A stretch of 64,000 bases of DNA from Ostreococcus lucimarinus CCE9901 (GCF_000092065.1 NC_009370.1:1-64000); one strand, 5' to 3'. Positions 1 through 10,162 are shown, counted from the stretch's first letter. Notes: generated from the letters alone by a model not told the origin. Numbers and translations: made by a program.

Positions 1-182
1 CCCTAAACCCTAAACCCTAAACCCTAAACCCTAAACCCTAAACCCTAAACCCTAAACCCTAAACCCTAAACCCTAAACCCTAAACCCTAAACCCTAAACC
101 CTAAACCCTAAACCCTAAACCCTAAACCCTAAACCCTAAACCCTAAACCCTAAACCCTAAACCCTAAACCCTAAACCCTAAA
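1..182. repeat. Telomere, (CCCTAAA)26
   Basis: Twenty-six uninterrupted copies of CCCTAAA, the C-rich strand of the Arabidopsis-type TTTAGGG telomere. The C-rich strand reads 5' to 3' from base 1, as expected at the left end of a chromosome, so base 1 is at or near the physical end. The array breaks down at about 183 into degenerate telomere-like pieces. Confidence 0.98.
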
Positions 183-1531
183 AATCGAACCCTAGTCCTC
201 CAAACCCTAGTTTACCCCGCCCTAACTCCAGTAGTCCTCCACCCAAAGCCAGTATCACACATTTCCAAAAAACCCAAACCGCGGCCTACGCCCGCGACGA
301 CGTAAAGGTCCGGGTCGCCGCCGGCACCCAGAGTTCCGCGAAACGCGCGCGTACACAGATGCAAATGCGTGTTTCATGCGTGTACGCAAAATTCCAGCGT
401 CGTCGACCGCCAGTGTAGTGGTTTCGGTGACCCCTTTACTCGCGCAACTTTCAGGGCGGCAAAAGCGTCATGTTCCAGAGACACTGCTAACCCTAGTTTC
501 TAACCCTAGTTTCTAACCCTAGTTTCAGGGAGGCGCGTGCGGGCGACGCGCGCTGGGAGACGACGCGGGACGACGACTGCGACGTGGGTCAATCGTTTTG
601 AATTCCTGTTTTTTCTATTTTTAGCCCGCGATCGTTCATTCGCGATCCCCGTGTGGTTCGCGCATGTGCATCTACACGCGCTCGCTCGCGAATGTCACAT
701 CGCGCAAACGAGAAAACGCCTAAAAAACGCTCGAGAAACGGCACTGTTCGGCGCGCGCGTCCCGGCGCGACGGGGCGTCGCGCGTGTCGTTTCGAGCACA
801 TATACTCTCGCGCGTGCGCCTTACACGTTTTCGCGTGCGTCGCTCGTGCGCGCGCGCTCACACGCGCGCGAAGCGGCGACATTTCGCGCGGTTCCGAGGT
901 GCGTTTCCGCCCGAGGGTGTCTCGGCGTCGCGACTGCGAGTCGCGAGGCGCCAGTGAGCACCGCGACGAGCTCGTGGTGAGCGTTCGACCTCGCAGGTCC
1001 GCGCGTGCGTTCGCGTGTACGCGTTCCGCGGCGCTCGCGGGCGGCGCCGGCGCGCGGCGCGCATGCACTCGCGACTGATTTCCCGAGGCGCGCGCGTTTC
1101 GCGAAGTCGAGGTTCTCGTGCCGACCTCACTGCACGGCGCGCGCTCCATTACGCAGGCGTAACCTGTGCGACGACACGCGCGATGAACTCAGCCGGACGC
1201 GGCATCCATCCACGCTCACGTGCGCCACCTCGTCGCAGTTTCACTCCGCGGCGCGGACGACGCGGGCGCCTCGGAGACGCCGCGCGTGTTCGACGCGTTG
1301 GATTGGATCCAACGCGCGGTGACGGGCCGGAAACGCGCGCGCGACGATGCGGATGCGAAAGATCTGGGAAGCGACAGAGACCAGCGACGGCGGCTGCACG
1401 ACGCGGACGGCGCGGATGTTGGGCGATTCGTCGCGCAGATTCCGGTAGTAGGTCACAGCGACGCGCGACCTCACAGCGACGCCCGTTGGCGTCCCCGTTC
1501 CCACGATCCAGCTCGCTCGGCGATTTTTCAT
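183..1531. other. Subtelomeric region without a supported gene
   Basis: About 1.35 kb between the telomere array and the 3' end of the first gene. The first 70 bases hold decayed telomere-like pieces such as AACCCTAGT. A 13-bp unit containing CCCTA is repeated three times at 488-526. The rest is G+C-rich. Its open frames are arginine-rich, mutually overlapping and without recognisable domains, as expected of stop-poor G+C-rich DNA, so I see no credible coding gene. Confidence 0.7.
488..526. repeat. Three tandem copies of a 13-bp telomere-like unit
   Basis: The unit TAACCCTAGTTTC occurs at 488-500, 501-513 and 514-526. It contains the CCCTA core of the telomere repeat and looks like a diverged or recombined telomere remnant within the subtelomere. 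Confidence 0.85.
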
Positions 1532-3061
1532 TCACTTGGTGTCCGCACCGACGGTGTTCCAAGGAATGGACACGTTCGCGAATACGTTTTTGGTGCACTC
1601 CGCGCGGCGGCGGCGGAGTTGACGTTCGACGCCGAGCGCGGTGGCCCAAAACGCGTCGCCGACGAGCGGTCGGCGACGGTAGAGAAACAACGGCAACACC
1701 ATCTGTAGTCGCATGTGCATCGCGTCCCAATCCGAATTCGCACGCTCCAACGCGTCTGGTATCGTTTGAAAGTCCCTCTCGGGTATCATCACCGAAAACG
1801 CCGACCAATCGACGAGCCAACTGAGCGGTAATTCATAGTCGTCGGCGAGAATCACCGGCACGCATCCAAAGAGCATGGACTCGATCAATCGCGGACTGTG
1901 CACGCGCGTCCCGCGCATGTACAGGCAGAATCTCGAGTTTTTCATCTTCGCGGTGTATTCTTTCGACGTGGAACAACTCGGACCCAAGTCATACATCTGG
2001 CCGCGCGTATTTTTGAGCAAGAAGTCCGCGATCTCGCGACGATTCGGAAACGAATTGATCGCCCCTCGAAACATTAATAGAGTCTCTCTCTCGGCGTTGG
2101 CGAACGCTCTCCGTCTCGCCGCGTGCAGCGGTATCACAAAACTCAAACTATTGATGGCGCTGACGTCCTTATCGGGATGAAACGGTGCTTGCGAAGTGTG
2201 CGGACGCGAGGGTGAGATTGTCTCGGACGACGCGACGACAAACGTCGTCGATAAGATGACATCCTTGTGTCGCAACAGAGACATCGTGCTCGAACCGTGA
2301 GTAATGACGGAAAAGCGACTGCAACTTTCACCGCTCCTCACCCACGCGTTCGGATCTTCGGCCGACGCGTAGTCTATCGCGTGTTTCACACCTCGAGCCA
2401 TCGCGCTTCGACCTTTTTCCGAAAAATGTCTCAACTTGTCCATGACGCGATCAAAGTACGGATTTAAAGGCAACAAGTAGGCGTCGTTGACGTCATCGAC
2501 GCTCGAAGCGCACGATGAAAACGGACCGTTTTGGAAGTTTCGATTCAGAAAGTCCTCCACGTCGAACGCACGATTCCAGTTCATCGCCACTCGTCGAATG
2601 AGAGCGTTGCGCACTCGCGTCCGCGTCGGTTGCCTGAACGATTTCACGCAGAGTCGTCGTGGTAAACTTTCCATGGATGCACACAGCCCGGTGAAACCAT
2701 CGTATCCCGAAGAGCGTCGTAAAGGAAAATCTTTACCATCACCGACGCCACCGTCCGAGCACATCGCGCGAAACGTTGGAAATCCGTACTCATCGAATCG
2801 CGTCGCCGCGTCTCGACGATATCCGCCGCCGCCGCGACGACCCACGAGATGCCTCATCAAAGACCACGCGTCGAGCAGCTGCCCCTCACTCGCCGACCGG
2901 AACTCCCGCACGTGCACACTTCGCACGCCCACCGACATCATCGCGAGGGACGTGATCGCGGAAAATAGAAACAACGCCATCAACACGACGCGCAGTGACC
3001 GCATGGTGACGCTCACGCGCGCGCCCAGCCGCTCGAACGCGCGCACCACACCCGGGCTCAT
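1532..3061 (-). CDS. Exostosin-family (GT47) glycosyltransferase, type II membrane protein
   Basis: A 509-residue intronless frame starting at an ATG. A single hydrophobic segment at about residues 20-45 (MRSLRVVLMALFLFSAI) looks like a Golgi signal anchor. The C-terminal part carries the exostosin signature around residues 375-425: CLYMRGTRVHSPRLIESM, then GCVPVILADDYELPLSWLVDW. GT47 enzymes transfer sugars onto cell-wall or extracellular glycans from nucleotide-sugar donors in the Golgi lumen; the substrate cannot be told here. An in-frame ATG at 3004, just before the anchor, is an alternative start. This is the gene closest to the telomere, transcribed towards the chromosome end. The fold assignment is strong, the specific activity unknown. 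Confidence 0.85.
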   Translation of the reverse strand: MSPGVVRAFERLGARVSVTMRSLRVVLMALFLFSAITSLAMMSVGVRSVHVREFRSASEGQLLDAWSLMRHLVGRRGGGGYRRDAATRFDEYGFPTFRAMCSDGGVGDGKDFPLRRSSGYDGFTGLCASMESLPRRLCVKSFRQPTRTRVRNALIRRVAMNWNRAFDVEDFLNRNFQNGPFSSCASSVDDVNDAYLLPLNPYFDRVMDKLRHFSEKGRSAMARGVKHAIDYASAEDPNAWVRSGESCSRFSVITHGSSTMSLLRHKDVILSTTFVVASSETISPSRPHTSQAPFHPDKDVSAINSLSFVIPLHAARRRAFANAERETLLMFRGAINSFPNRREIADFLLKNTRGQMYDLGPSCSTSKEYTAKMKNSRFCLYMRGTRVHSPRLIESMLFGCVPVILADDYELPLSWLVDWSAFSVMIPERDFQTIPDALERANSDWDAMHMRLQMVLPLFLYRRRPLVGDAFWATALGVERQLRRRRAECTKNVFANVSIPWNTVGADTK

Positions 3062-3273
3062 CGCGCGGTGACCGCGGCATCACCAGGGGTGCGGTGACCC
3101 ACCGCACCCGCCGTCGAGCGACCCGGCGACGCGCGCGTCACCGCGACCCACGGCGCACGTCCAAGTGGCGGGCGTCTCCCACGATGTGCGGTGCGTGCGT
3201 GACGCGCGCCTCAAAGTGTCGTCACTCCTTTTGTTTGCCACGCGCCGATTGGATCTCCTATCAACTTTACAAC

Positions 3274-6200
3274 TCATTTCTTTCTACACGAAAGCGACCT
3301 TCGCGCCGATTTGAGTTGTTGATTCAGCGACGTCTGCACGTCGAAGGCGCCGAATATATCAAGATGGTATCTACCCGATTTTTCGAGCGACTCCACTTCG
3401 GCTCGACCGAGTATGTCATCGAGCGCGCCACGCACGGACGTCTCGATTCGCACGTCCCCGCATACGTACACGTGTCCGCCTCCTTTAATCAAATCGCGAA
3501 TCCCGTCGCCGTTCTCGCGCATCACGGCGTCGACGTACATTTTCGGCAAGTCTGGCTCGCGAGAATACCCGACGAGGTACGCTGTCAACGCGCCATTTTC
3601 GGCGGCGATTTCCATCTCGTCGCGATACAACTGATTTCCTCGCGTTCGACATCCCACAATAAGCCATGCGTCGCTCCTTTGTTCAGGCGCCATGCACGCG
3701 CGATGATCGACGAACCCCTTAAAGGGCGCTATCCCAGTCCCGCCAGCGATCATCAGAATCGGCACCTTCGGAGACCGCGGCAATCGAAACGCCGGCGCCG
3801 GGAGCATCTCGACCATGACGTTTGTGCGCAAGGGCAACGTCGCCAAGAAATCAGAACAGAAGCCGAGATGCATGTGCGAATTCACGCCGTCGCCATTCCT
3901 GTACGTCACACGTCCGACGGTTAAAGAAAACACGTTATTTCCGACGGCGCGCGGCGAGCTCGAGACGGAGTAATAACGCGCGCGAAGTTTTGGTATCTTG
4001 AGAAGAATGTCTCGCAGCATTTCGATGCCCACCGCCTTGTCACGGCGATGCGTCGCGCTCAACGTCGGAAATTGATCGAAGAGTGTAGATATCCGCGCGC
4101 CAGTCTGCGAAATCCACTCTCGCCGCGCGTCTTCATCGAGTGCCAAGTTTTCCATTTGTGCTTTGCACGTTTCGTCGTCGACGTAATGCGCGAGGGCTTG
4201 CAGCAACTCCGCCGATGGCTCTTTGTTGATATCCAGCACCGTAGTGAAAAGATAACCGGCACCGACTGGGTTCGGAATGCTCGAGTCGAGTGAATTCTCA
4301 AAGATTTCTGATTCGTCCAGAGGAACTAGTTCGATTTGATCGTCAAAGTCGATGCCAAAGTGCGCGACGAAATAGCGCGCGCGCGCTTCGCTCGTTCGAG
4401 GGTACACTGAAACATGATCGCCGGGTTTGTAAAACTCGGTGTCTCGATGCCCGCGCGGTAAGGTGAGTGTCACGGCGACAGTGTTCAATCTACTACCGTC
4501 GCCGAGCACGACTCGATCGGTTAACGTCGCCGGCACGCCTGCTCGATGGTCAGCCGTGTGGTCTCGTCCGTGCACGTCACGGCGACGCACGTTCAAGACA
4601 AACGACGGTTGAAGCCGCGCCCCGCTTACAAGCTGATTGGTCAAAAGATCGCGCAGCGACGCGGTAATGCGCTCGTGTTTGTGGAACCAATTGAACAGAC
4701 TCTTCGTGAACTCGTGCACGCTGGCGTCTTCACCCTCGAGCTGATCGGCGCAAACCATAGGAAACATCTCTTTCGCGTCGGCTTCGCGGAGTGCCATCGC
4801 GAACTGCTTGCCACCGCCGCAAAACTTTGGATAGGCGCGCGAGCCGAACGCGCACAACGCGAAATTTTTGTCTTTCAACGCCTCGCGCGCTCCGTCACTA
4901 CGGCACCACTCGATGAACCTTTCCGACCCCGTCGGAACTGCCCCCGACCCCGTGGTCGACGCGAGCACGATTACGAATTCAACGCGCTCGAGCGCTTTCA
5001 AAAGGTCGTCACTTCGCAGGTCAGGATTCGCGACGTTGATTGGCCGAATCATCGGAAATCTTTGCCTCAAGAACAACCACAGCCATGACGCGCGTGCTTG
5101 CGTGCGGCCTCCGTCCGAAGCGTACAGAATAAGCGCTCCCTTTACTCGCACCATGCGCTTGCGCCACTTCGCCGCCGCGACGGCGACGTGCATCGCCGCT
5201 TGAGACAGCCCAGAAGCGGTGAAGAAGTTGGCGCGCCGCGCGCGAATCACGAGTTGATTCAGACTCATACCGCCGACGAGCGCCGGTTTCAGCGTATACT
5301 CCGTCATCTTGTTCAAGCCGAGATAAATCGAAGACGTCGAAGCCGCGGTGGGGGGTACGATCCACTTCCAATTTCCAGGCGCATAGCCGCGATCTTTCAT
5401 CTCATCCGCGTACCACTGCGCAAAGGATTCGGCGCACGTGTGATGGTCAGCGATGCTCACACGCGCGCGCTTGAAAGAATACAGAACGGCGTAATTTATC
5501 GCAGCGAGCGCGTGATCTTTCCATAAAGTTTCGTTCGTAGACGTGTCGATGCCCATCGCTTTGGCAATTCGTGGCGCGAAATTATATCGCGACTCGTCGC
5601 AAAAGTTGCGCGTCGCTATCTCAGTCACCATGTACCAACCGTTGAAGGGCGCGGCCGTGTAATGCAAACCACCGAGATCGAGCGTGATGTTCGACACGGC
5701 TGGGATGCCATACCAGCGCAATCCGAGCTGCGAGATGCCAGGAATCGTAGGGTGGTGAATCGGTACCTCGAGCAAGCACTCGTCGGGAAGTTCGTAAATG
5801 CTCGGCGGCGTCGAAGGACTGATTTGCACCACAATCGGAAGCGGATCGAACGGAGTCTCCGCACCGCCTTTCGGTACCCAATCGAAATACTTCTTCACGG
5901 AGTCGGTGAAGTGCAACTCTGCGGGGTCGCCGATTGTGGTTTCGTTCGGTCCTCGATGGCCCGCGTATCGAATGAGTTGCGAATTCCAAACGCGCGGTCC
6001 GTCTTCGGTGTTCGGCGTCTGCGGTTTAAACACCGTCATGAGCACCGGAATGTGATCACCGCCTATTCCACGCCTTAAGTGTTCCTTAATAGCCTCAAAC
6101 ATCTCGTCGTTCGTCTCGGCGTCTCGAGCGTCGATGACGTCGAGCGTCGCCCAGAATTTTCTATTAATGCACTTCGGCGCGTTGCGCCACGCGATTCGCG

Positions 6201-6669
6201 CGCCCCAACGAATCTCGTCCAGCGTGTGCGCATACGTCCCCGTGGTGTCGATGGAGTCGAGTATGTGTTTTACTCGTGCATCCGTAATCTTTTCATCAAT
6301 CCCTCGTTCGTGACCGTACAACCGCGCGTACTCTTCGGCTTCTCTTCTCAGTTTGTTTCCCGCGCTCTCGCGCTTCGTCTTCGCCGCTTCCAACGGCTCG
6401 CACCCGCGCGGGCACACCGCGGGACGCTTTCCGTGCACGTATCCCGGGTACGGATCCACGGACACCTGCGTTCGAGCGTCAATCATCGCCAAATCGTCGT
6501 CAATCGCCGCGCTAACGGTTTCAACTCTGTTCTTCGTCGCGTCGCGTCGACGCACCGTGCCGTGCCCGAACGGACATCGTTGCACGGGTAATCGCGCATC
6601 GTCCGTCGCGCCGTCGTCGTCGTCGCCGTCGTCGTCGCCGCGTCGACCCCGCTTCGCGCGCGACGCCAT
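3274..6669 (-). CDS. NOS: Nitric oxide synthase (oxygenase plus reductase)
   Basis: A full-length animal-type NOS of 1131 residues, oxidising L-arginine to citrulline and NO with NADPH and O2. The frame runs upstream to a GTG at 6741, but the first ATG is at 6669 (MASRAKRG). The oxygenase domain has a CPRGC cysteine pair, the haem thiolate Cys at about residue 167 in WRNAPKC, the arginine-binding Glu in GWYMVTEI, and the pterin-stacking NWKWIVPP. A basic amphipathic stretch at about 470-508 resembles a calmodulin site. The reductase follows: FMN domain (ILYASDGGRTQA, ~515; FGSRAYPKFC), FAD motif ARYYSVSSSP, and NADPH motif AGGTGIAPF (~972). The long autoinhibitory loop of neuronal and endothelial NOS is absent from the FMN domain, as in inducible NOS. 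It faces the PPC/LRR gene across 222 bp. This matches the known Ostreococcus NOS. Confidence 0.95.
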   Translation of the reverse strand: MASRAKRGRRGDDDGDDDDGATDDARLPVQRCPFGHGTVRRRDATKNRVETVSAAIDDDLAMIDARTQVSVDPYPGYVHGKRPAVCPRGCEPLEAAKTKRESAGNKLRREAEEYARLYGHERGIDEKITDARVKHILDSIDTTGTYAHTLDEIRWGARIAWRNAPKCINRKFWATLDVIDARDAETNDEMFEAIKEHLRRGIGGDHIPVLMTVFKPQTPNTEDGPRVWNSQLIRYAGHRGPNETTIGDPAELHFTDSVKKYFDWVPKGGAETPFDPLPIVVQISPSTPPSIYELPDECLLEVPIHHPTIPGISQLGLRWYGIPAVSNITLDLGGLHYTAAPFNGWYMVTEIATRNFCDESRYNFAPRIAKAMGIDTSTNETLWKDHALAAINYAVLYSFKRARVSIADHHTCAESFAQWYADEMKDRGYAPGNWKWIVPPTAASTSSIYLGLNKMTEYTLKPALVGGMSLNQLVIRARRANFFTASGLSQAAMHVAVAAAKWRKRMVRVKGALILYASDGGRTQARASWLWLFLRQRFPMIRPINVANPDLRSDDLLKALERVEFVIVLASTTGSGAVPTGSERFIEWCRSDGAREALKDKNFALCAFGSRAYPKFCGGGKQFAMALREADAKEMFPMVCADQLEGEDASVHEFTKSLFNWFHKHERITASLRDLLTNQLVSGARLQPSFVLNVRRRDVHGRDHTADHRAGVPATLTDRVVLGDGSRLNTVAVTLTLPRGHRDTEFYKPGDHVSVYPRTSEARARYFVAHFGIDFDDQIELVPLDESEIFENSLDSSIPNPVGAGYLFTTVLDINKEPSAELLQALAHYVDDETCKAQMENLALDEDARREWISQTGARISTLFDQFPTLSATHRRDKAVGIEMLRDILLKIPKLRARYYSVSSSPRAVGNNVFSLTVGRVTYRNGDGVNSHMHLGFCSDFLATLPLRTNVMVEMLPAPAFRLPRSPKVPILMIAGGTGIAPFKGFVDHRACMAPEQRSDAWLIVGCRTRGNQLYRDEMEIAAENGALTAYLVGYSREPDLPKMYVDAVMRENGDGIRDLIKGGGHVYVCGDVRIETSVRGALDDILGRAEVESLEKSGRYHLDIFGAFDVQTSLNQQLKSARRSLSCRKK

Positions 6670-6891
6670 CGCGACCGAGTGTGGGGCGGCAACGACCCGA
6701 CGACCGACTCGGCGCGCGGTCGGGCGTTTCGGTCCCGTCACTGCGCGTCGCGCGGACGCGTCGCGCGTCGCGTCGCGTCACCGCCGCGCGAGCGAATCGA
6801 GCGTCGGCGTCGCGGGGCGGGAGACGAAAGTCGCGACGAACGGTGGACCGCGTCCGCGACGGCGCGCGCGCGAACGGCGACGTCGCGCGCG

Positions 6892-8841
6892 ATGACGTCT
6901 TCGAAGGCGATGGCGGTGATGATGTGCGTCGCGATGCGTGTTTTTGACGCGCGCGGGGCGCTGGCGCAGACACCGACGTACGAGACGATCGCGACGAACG
7001 GCACGTTCACGTCGACCCGAACGCTGGCGCACGATGAGTACGCGTACTTTCAGTTTGCCATACCGGACGCCTCGAGCGACGCGGACGTCGCGTTGGAAGT
7101 CATCGACGGCGACGCCGATTTATACGTCAAACGACCGTGCACGTCGTCGACGTGCACGGCACCGAGTGAAAACTGGTGGAATTGGCGAAGTGTGCACAGC
7201 GCGGGCAGGGATGAAGTCTTCATACACGCAGAGGTATTGTCGTCGAACCAAATATCCGTCGGCGCGGACAAGTTTTTCCTAGTCGCCGTCCACGGATGGA
7301 CGATGCACGGGGCAACGTTCAAGTTGTCGGTCGAAATCGTGCCCGAGAATAGATTGTTGAATCCCGCGCAGACAGCCGCGCTCGAGGGCATTTTTACGAA
7401 ATGCTGCTCGTCGACGACGTCGTGCCCGGTTTGGAAAACTGCCAGAAGATACGGTTACGATCCCTGCCACTGGGGCTTGGCTGGATGCACGAAGGCGAAC
7501 GAGACGAAATGGTTGAATCTGCAGGGGCTGTACTTGGATTGCGAGCTCGGTTCATCCGACGTCAGCGCATTCGGGTCGTCGTTGCGTAGGCTGTATGTCG
7601 GACAAAACACGGCGCTGAAACTCGCCGACGAAGACGCGACGATTGGATTGTTGAAGGTGCTTCCGAATTTGGTAGAAATAGACGTCACCGGAATCGATCT
7701 ACAGGGGCGAACCGTGGATGGACTGTGTCACGCATCGGTGAGCGCGAACTTGACGCGTATCGGTTTGAACACGGCGAACGTGTCGGGTGCGTTGTCACAG
7801 TGCGTGGTGGATAAACCTCAGTTGATGGATCTCGCGATGCAGTACAATTACTTGACCGGAACGCTGCCATCACTACCATCGTCGTCCAACTTACGAACGT
7901 TGTATCTCCACGAGCAAAGGTCGGCAGACAGCATCAGCGGCGTTCTACCGCCGTCGTACGTCAGCTCGACGACGCTCGAGCACTTGTGGCTGACCAATCT
8001 GAAACTCTCGGGCGCGTTGCCCGACGTGTTTTCGCCGACAGGCGTGTGGCGAGAGATATACTTGAACAAAAATGCATTTAACGGTACGATTCCAGCGTCT
8101 CTGGGCTCGCAGCGATATCTGCCGGTGCTCGACTTGTCCTTCAACGCGTTCTCAGGAGCGGTTCCCGGCGGTATTTACGATCACCCGAACCGCACGCACG
8201 TTGGCATCAAGTCGAACAAATTGACGCAAGTGAGCGTGTCCTCAATCCACAGCCCGCCGGGCGCGTCGCTGATACGTCTCGATGCGTCCAAAAACGTAGT
8301 CAACGAGACGGGCGTGTCGACGATATTCACTCGAATGCCGAAGCTGCAGTATCTCTACTTGAACGACAATGAACTTCACGGCGTCATCTTGGACGACTCG
8401 ACGACGCCGGTTTGGGCGCTTCGGCAATTAGACGTGAGTACAAACTATCTCGAAGGCGAAATTCCTGGCGCCTCGTATTGGGGTAAAATCTTCACGTCGA
8501 GCGCGCCCGCGGGACGAAAGTTTGACATATCGCAAAACCTGTACACCAGAGCCCCATCCTGGTTCGGCGCTTACACCGGCGATTCTGGTCTGACGATCAC
8601 ACTGGGCAGCGGGTTGTACGATCCATCCTCCGATCCCGACGCCGCGCTCGCGTCTGCGAATGCAAAGCCTACGGTGTCGAAATTCATGCTAGCGCTGTTG
8701 CTCATAACGCTCTTCGCCATGAGTGGACTGGGCCTGTACTTGGGCATTTATATCTTGGTGCAACGGCGAAATCGGGCGCACGCGAATCGCTTTAGGCAGT
8801 TTCATGACTTTGACCAAGGTCAAGGCGTCGAGATGGCGTAA
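6892..8841 (+). CDS. PPC-domain, leucine-rich-repeat single-pass membrane protein
   Basis: A 649-residue protein read from the ATG at 6892, where a signal peptide begins and ends near ARGALAQ; the longer open frame upstream is arginine-rich. Residues ~30-135 resemble a bacterial pre-peptidase C-terminal (PPC) domain (YFQFAIPDAS, VIDGDADLYVKR). A Cys-rich cap (CCSSTTSC, YDPCHWGLAGC) then leads into about ten plant-type leucine-rich repeats (LDLSFNAFSGAVPGGI, LEHLWLTNLKLSGALP). A transmembrane helix (LALLLITLFAMSGLGLYLGI) and a short basic tail close the protein. There is no kinase domain. It is probably a surface receptor or adhesin-like protein; the ligand is unknown. It is divergent from NOS, with which it shares a 222-bp upstream region. 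Confidence 0.8.
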   Translation: MTSSKAMAVMMCVAMRVFDARGALAQTPTYETIATNGTFTSTRTLAHDEYAYFQFAIPDASSDADVALEVIDGDADLYVKRPCTSSTCTAPSENWWNWRSVHSAGRDEVFIHAEVLSSNQISVGADKFFLVAVHGWTMHGATFKLSVEIVPENRLLNPAQTAALEGIFTKCCSSTTSCPVWKTARRYGYDPCHWGLAGCTKANETKWLNLQGLYLDCELGSSDVSAFGSSLRRLYVGQNTALKLADEDATIGLLKVLPNLVEIDVTGIDLQGRTVDGLCHASVSANLTRIGLNTANVSGALSQCVVDKPQLMDLAMQYNYLTGTLPSLPSSSNLRTLYLHEQRSADSISGVLPPSYVSSTTLEHLWLTNLKLSGALPDVFSPTGVWREIYLNKNAFNGTIPASLGSQRYLPVLDLSFNAFSGAVPGGIYDHPNRTHVGIKSNKLTQVSVSSIHSPPGASLIRLDASKNVVNETGVSTIFTRMPKLQYLYLNDNELHGVILDDSTTPVWALRQLDVSTNYLEGEIPGASYWGKIFTSSAPAGRKFDISQNLYTRAPSWFGAYTGDSGLTITLGSGLYDPSSDPDAALASANAKPTVSKFMLALLLITLFAMSGLGLYLGIYILVQRRNRAHANRFRQFHDFDQGQGVEMA

Positions 8842-8870
8842 CGACGCGATCGAACATGTCCGCGCCGTGA

Positions 8871-8914
8871 ATTCCTTCATTCCTTCATTCCTTCATTCCT
8901 TCATTTCTTCATTT
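8871..8914. repeat. ATTCCTTC microsatellite
   Basis: Four perfect copies of the 8-bp unit ATTCCTTC at 8871-8902, one variant copy (ATTTCTTC) and a partial copy. It lies in the 95-bp gap between two convergent genes and so probably in their 3' untranslated regions. Confidence 0.9.
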
Positions 8915-8936
8915 GTAACACATACTAGAGCTGCTG

Positions 8937-10022
8937 TTAAAATCTATGCGCGAGTTTCGCCGTTTGTTTCGCGACGAGCTCGGCCGCGGCGTCGTTGACG
9001 ACGAAATCGTGCTTGACGCTGAGATCATCGACTGTGAACACGCCCACGTCTAACGCTGCGAGAGCATCACGCTGGTGAAACGGTGCCCAGTGATCGTCGT
9101 GTGCGTACACCGCGACAAAGCGCCCGTTATCCGCGCCTCGGCGAACGAGCGCGCACTCGCTCACCGGCGTCGTCAATTGCGCGAACTCGGTCCGCCCCAT
9201 GAATACCATATTTATCAGACTTTGCCATCTCAGCCATGCGCTGGTGATGTCCGCGGCGGCGCTATCCATGGATTTTGTCACAGTATTCTTCAACAACGCC
9301 AATCGAACGCCCGGAGCGACGAATCGTAACGCGTCTAAAAATCGTCCAAGCGCGTGCACAACGACGGATAATCGAGTCACGAAACTCAGACTCGATTGCA
9401 GCGTGCTTTGCGTGTTGACGTGAAGAAACGGCATCAAGCCCACCACACCGCTCACCCTGTCAAATCCGAGCTCAGACATCGCGTGAAGCGCCAAGTGAGC
9501 TCCGATACTGTGACCGACGACGACGACGGGCTCTGGCCCTTCGTCGTCGCAACATCGGTCGATGTATTCGCATACGTGCGTCTTTTGCTCATCCAACGAG
9601 AACCACTCGCTACGTCCACGGCGTTCGGCCTCGGTGTGTCCCAAATAACCGACGACGTCGACCCTCACGGCGTCCAACTCGTCGCACAGCGTTTTCGCGA
9701 ACGTCGCGTAAAACGCCGCGCAACCGGGATTACCTGGCACCACGAAGACGCGCGGGCCTTTCCCGTCAGCGCGTCGCGCGCGAATGATTTCGTACTCACA
9801 CCCTGTGAGCGTGGACGACGACGTCGAAGCCGACGCGGACGACGCGGCGCGGTCGCGAACGATGTCGCGCGAGACTCTGGTGAAACTTTCCACAACCGTT
9901 AAAGACGGCGACGCCATCGTCGTCAGCGCGCGTCCACGACGTCGGGTCGGACGCGTGAACGACGATGACACCGATGGTGATCTCGTGTGCGACAGCGCGC
10001 GCGCGAGACGGCTCGAAACCAT
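8937..10022 (-). CDS. Alpha/beta hydrolase, lipid-droplet-associated hydrolase (LDAH) family
   Basis: A 361-residue serine hydrolase. The family pattern is clear: oxyanion region VFVVPGNPGCAAFY at about residue 93, nucleophile elbow VVVGHSIGAHLALH at about 168, the family-typical GLMPFLHVNTQSTLQSSLSF shortly after, and candidate acid and base near the C-terminus (YAHDDHWAPF, VKHDFVV). Related LDAH/DUF2305 proteins sit on lipid droplets and act on esters. The first ATG at 10022 gives an arginine/serine-rich leader that could be an organelle presequence; an in-frame ATG at 9917 (MASPSLTVV) would give the core alone. Convergent with the LRR gene. Confidence 0.85.
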   Translation of the reverse strand: MVSSRLARALSHTRSPSVSSSFTRPTRRRGRALTTMASPSLTVVESFTRVSRDIVRDRAASSASASTSSSTLTGCEYEIIRARRADGKGPRVFVVPGNPGCAAFYATFAKTLCDELDAVRVDVVGYLGHTEAERRGRSEWFSLDEQKTHVCEYIDRCCDDEGPEPVVVVGHSIGAHLALHAMSELGFDRVSGVVGLMPFLHVNTQSTLQSSLSFVTRLSVVVHALGRFLDALRFVAPGVRLALLKNTVTKSMDSAAADITSAWLRWQSLINMVFMGRTEFAQLTTPVSECALVRRGADNGRFVAVYAHDDHWAPFHQRDALAALDVGVFTVDDLSVKHDFVVNDAAAELVAKQTAKLAHRF

Positions 10023-10162
10023 GCGTCGCGGTGTGCGGGGACGGGCGCGCCGTTAACCCTAGTCGCGCGCGCGAAATCGCGAGGTGGATTTTCATAGAAC
10101 CCACCGGTGGGCTTTGCATCTACAATGTCTACGTCTACGCACGGTGAATGGCGCCGATTACG

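Noticed and set aside
589-1824. Several overlapping open frames in the subtelomere
   Set aside because: They are arginine-rich, overlap each other on both strands, contain no domain and have no codon pattern like the real genes.
6670-6741. Longer NOS start at 6741
   Set aside because: The codon at 6741 is GTG, and the first ATG in frame is 6669; the extra residues are basic and without homology.
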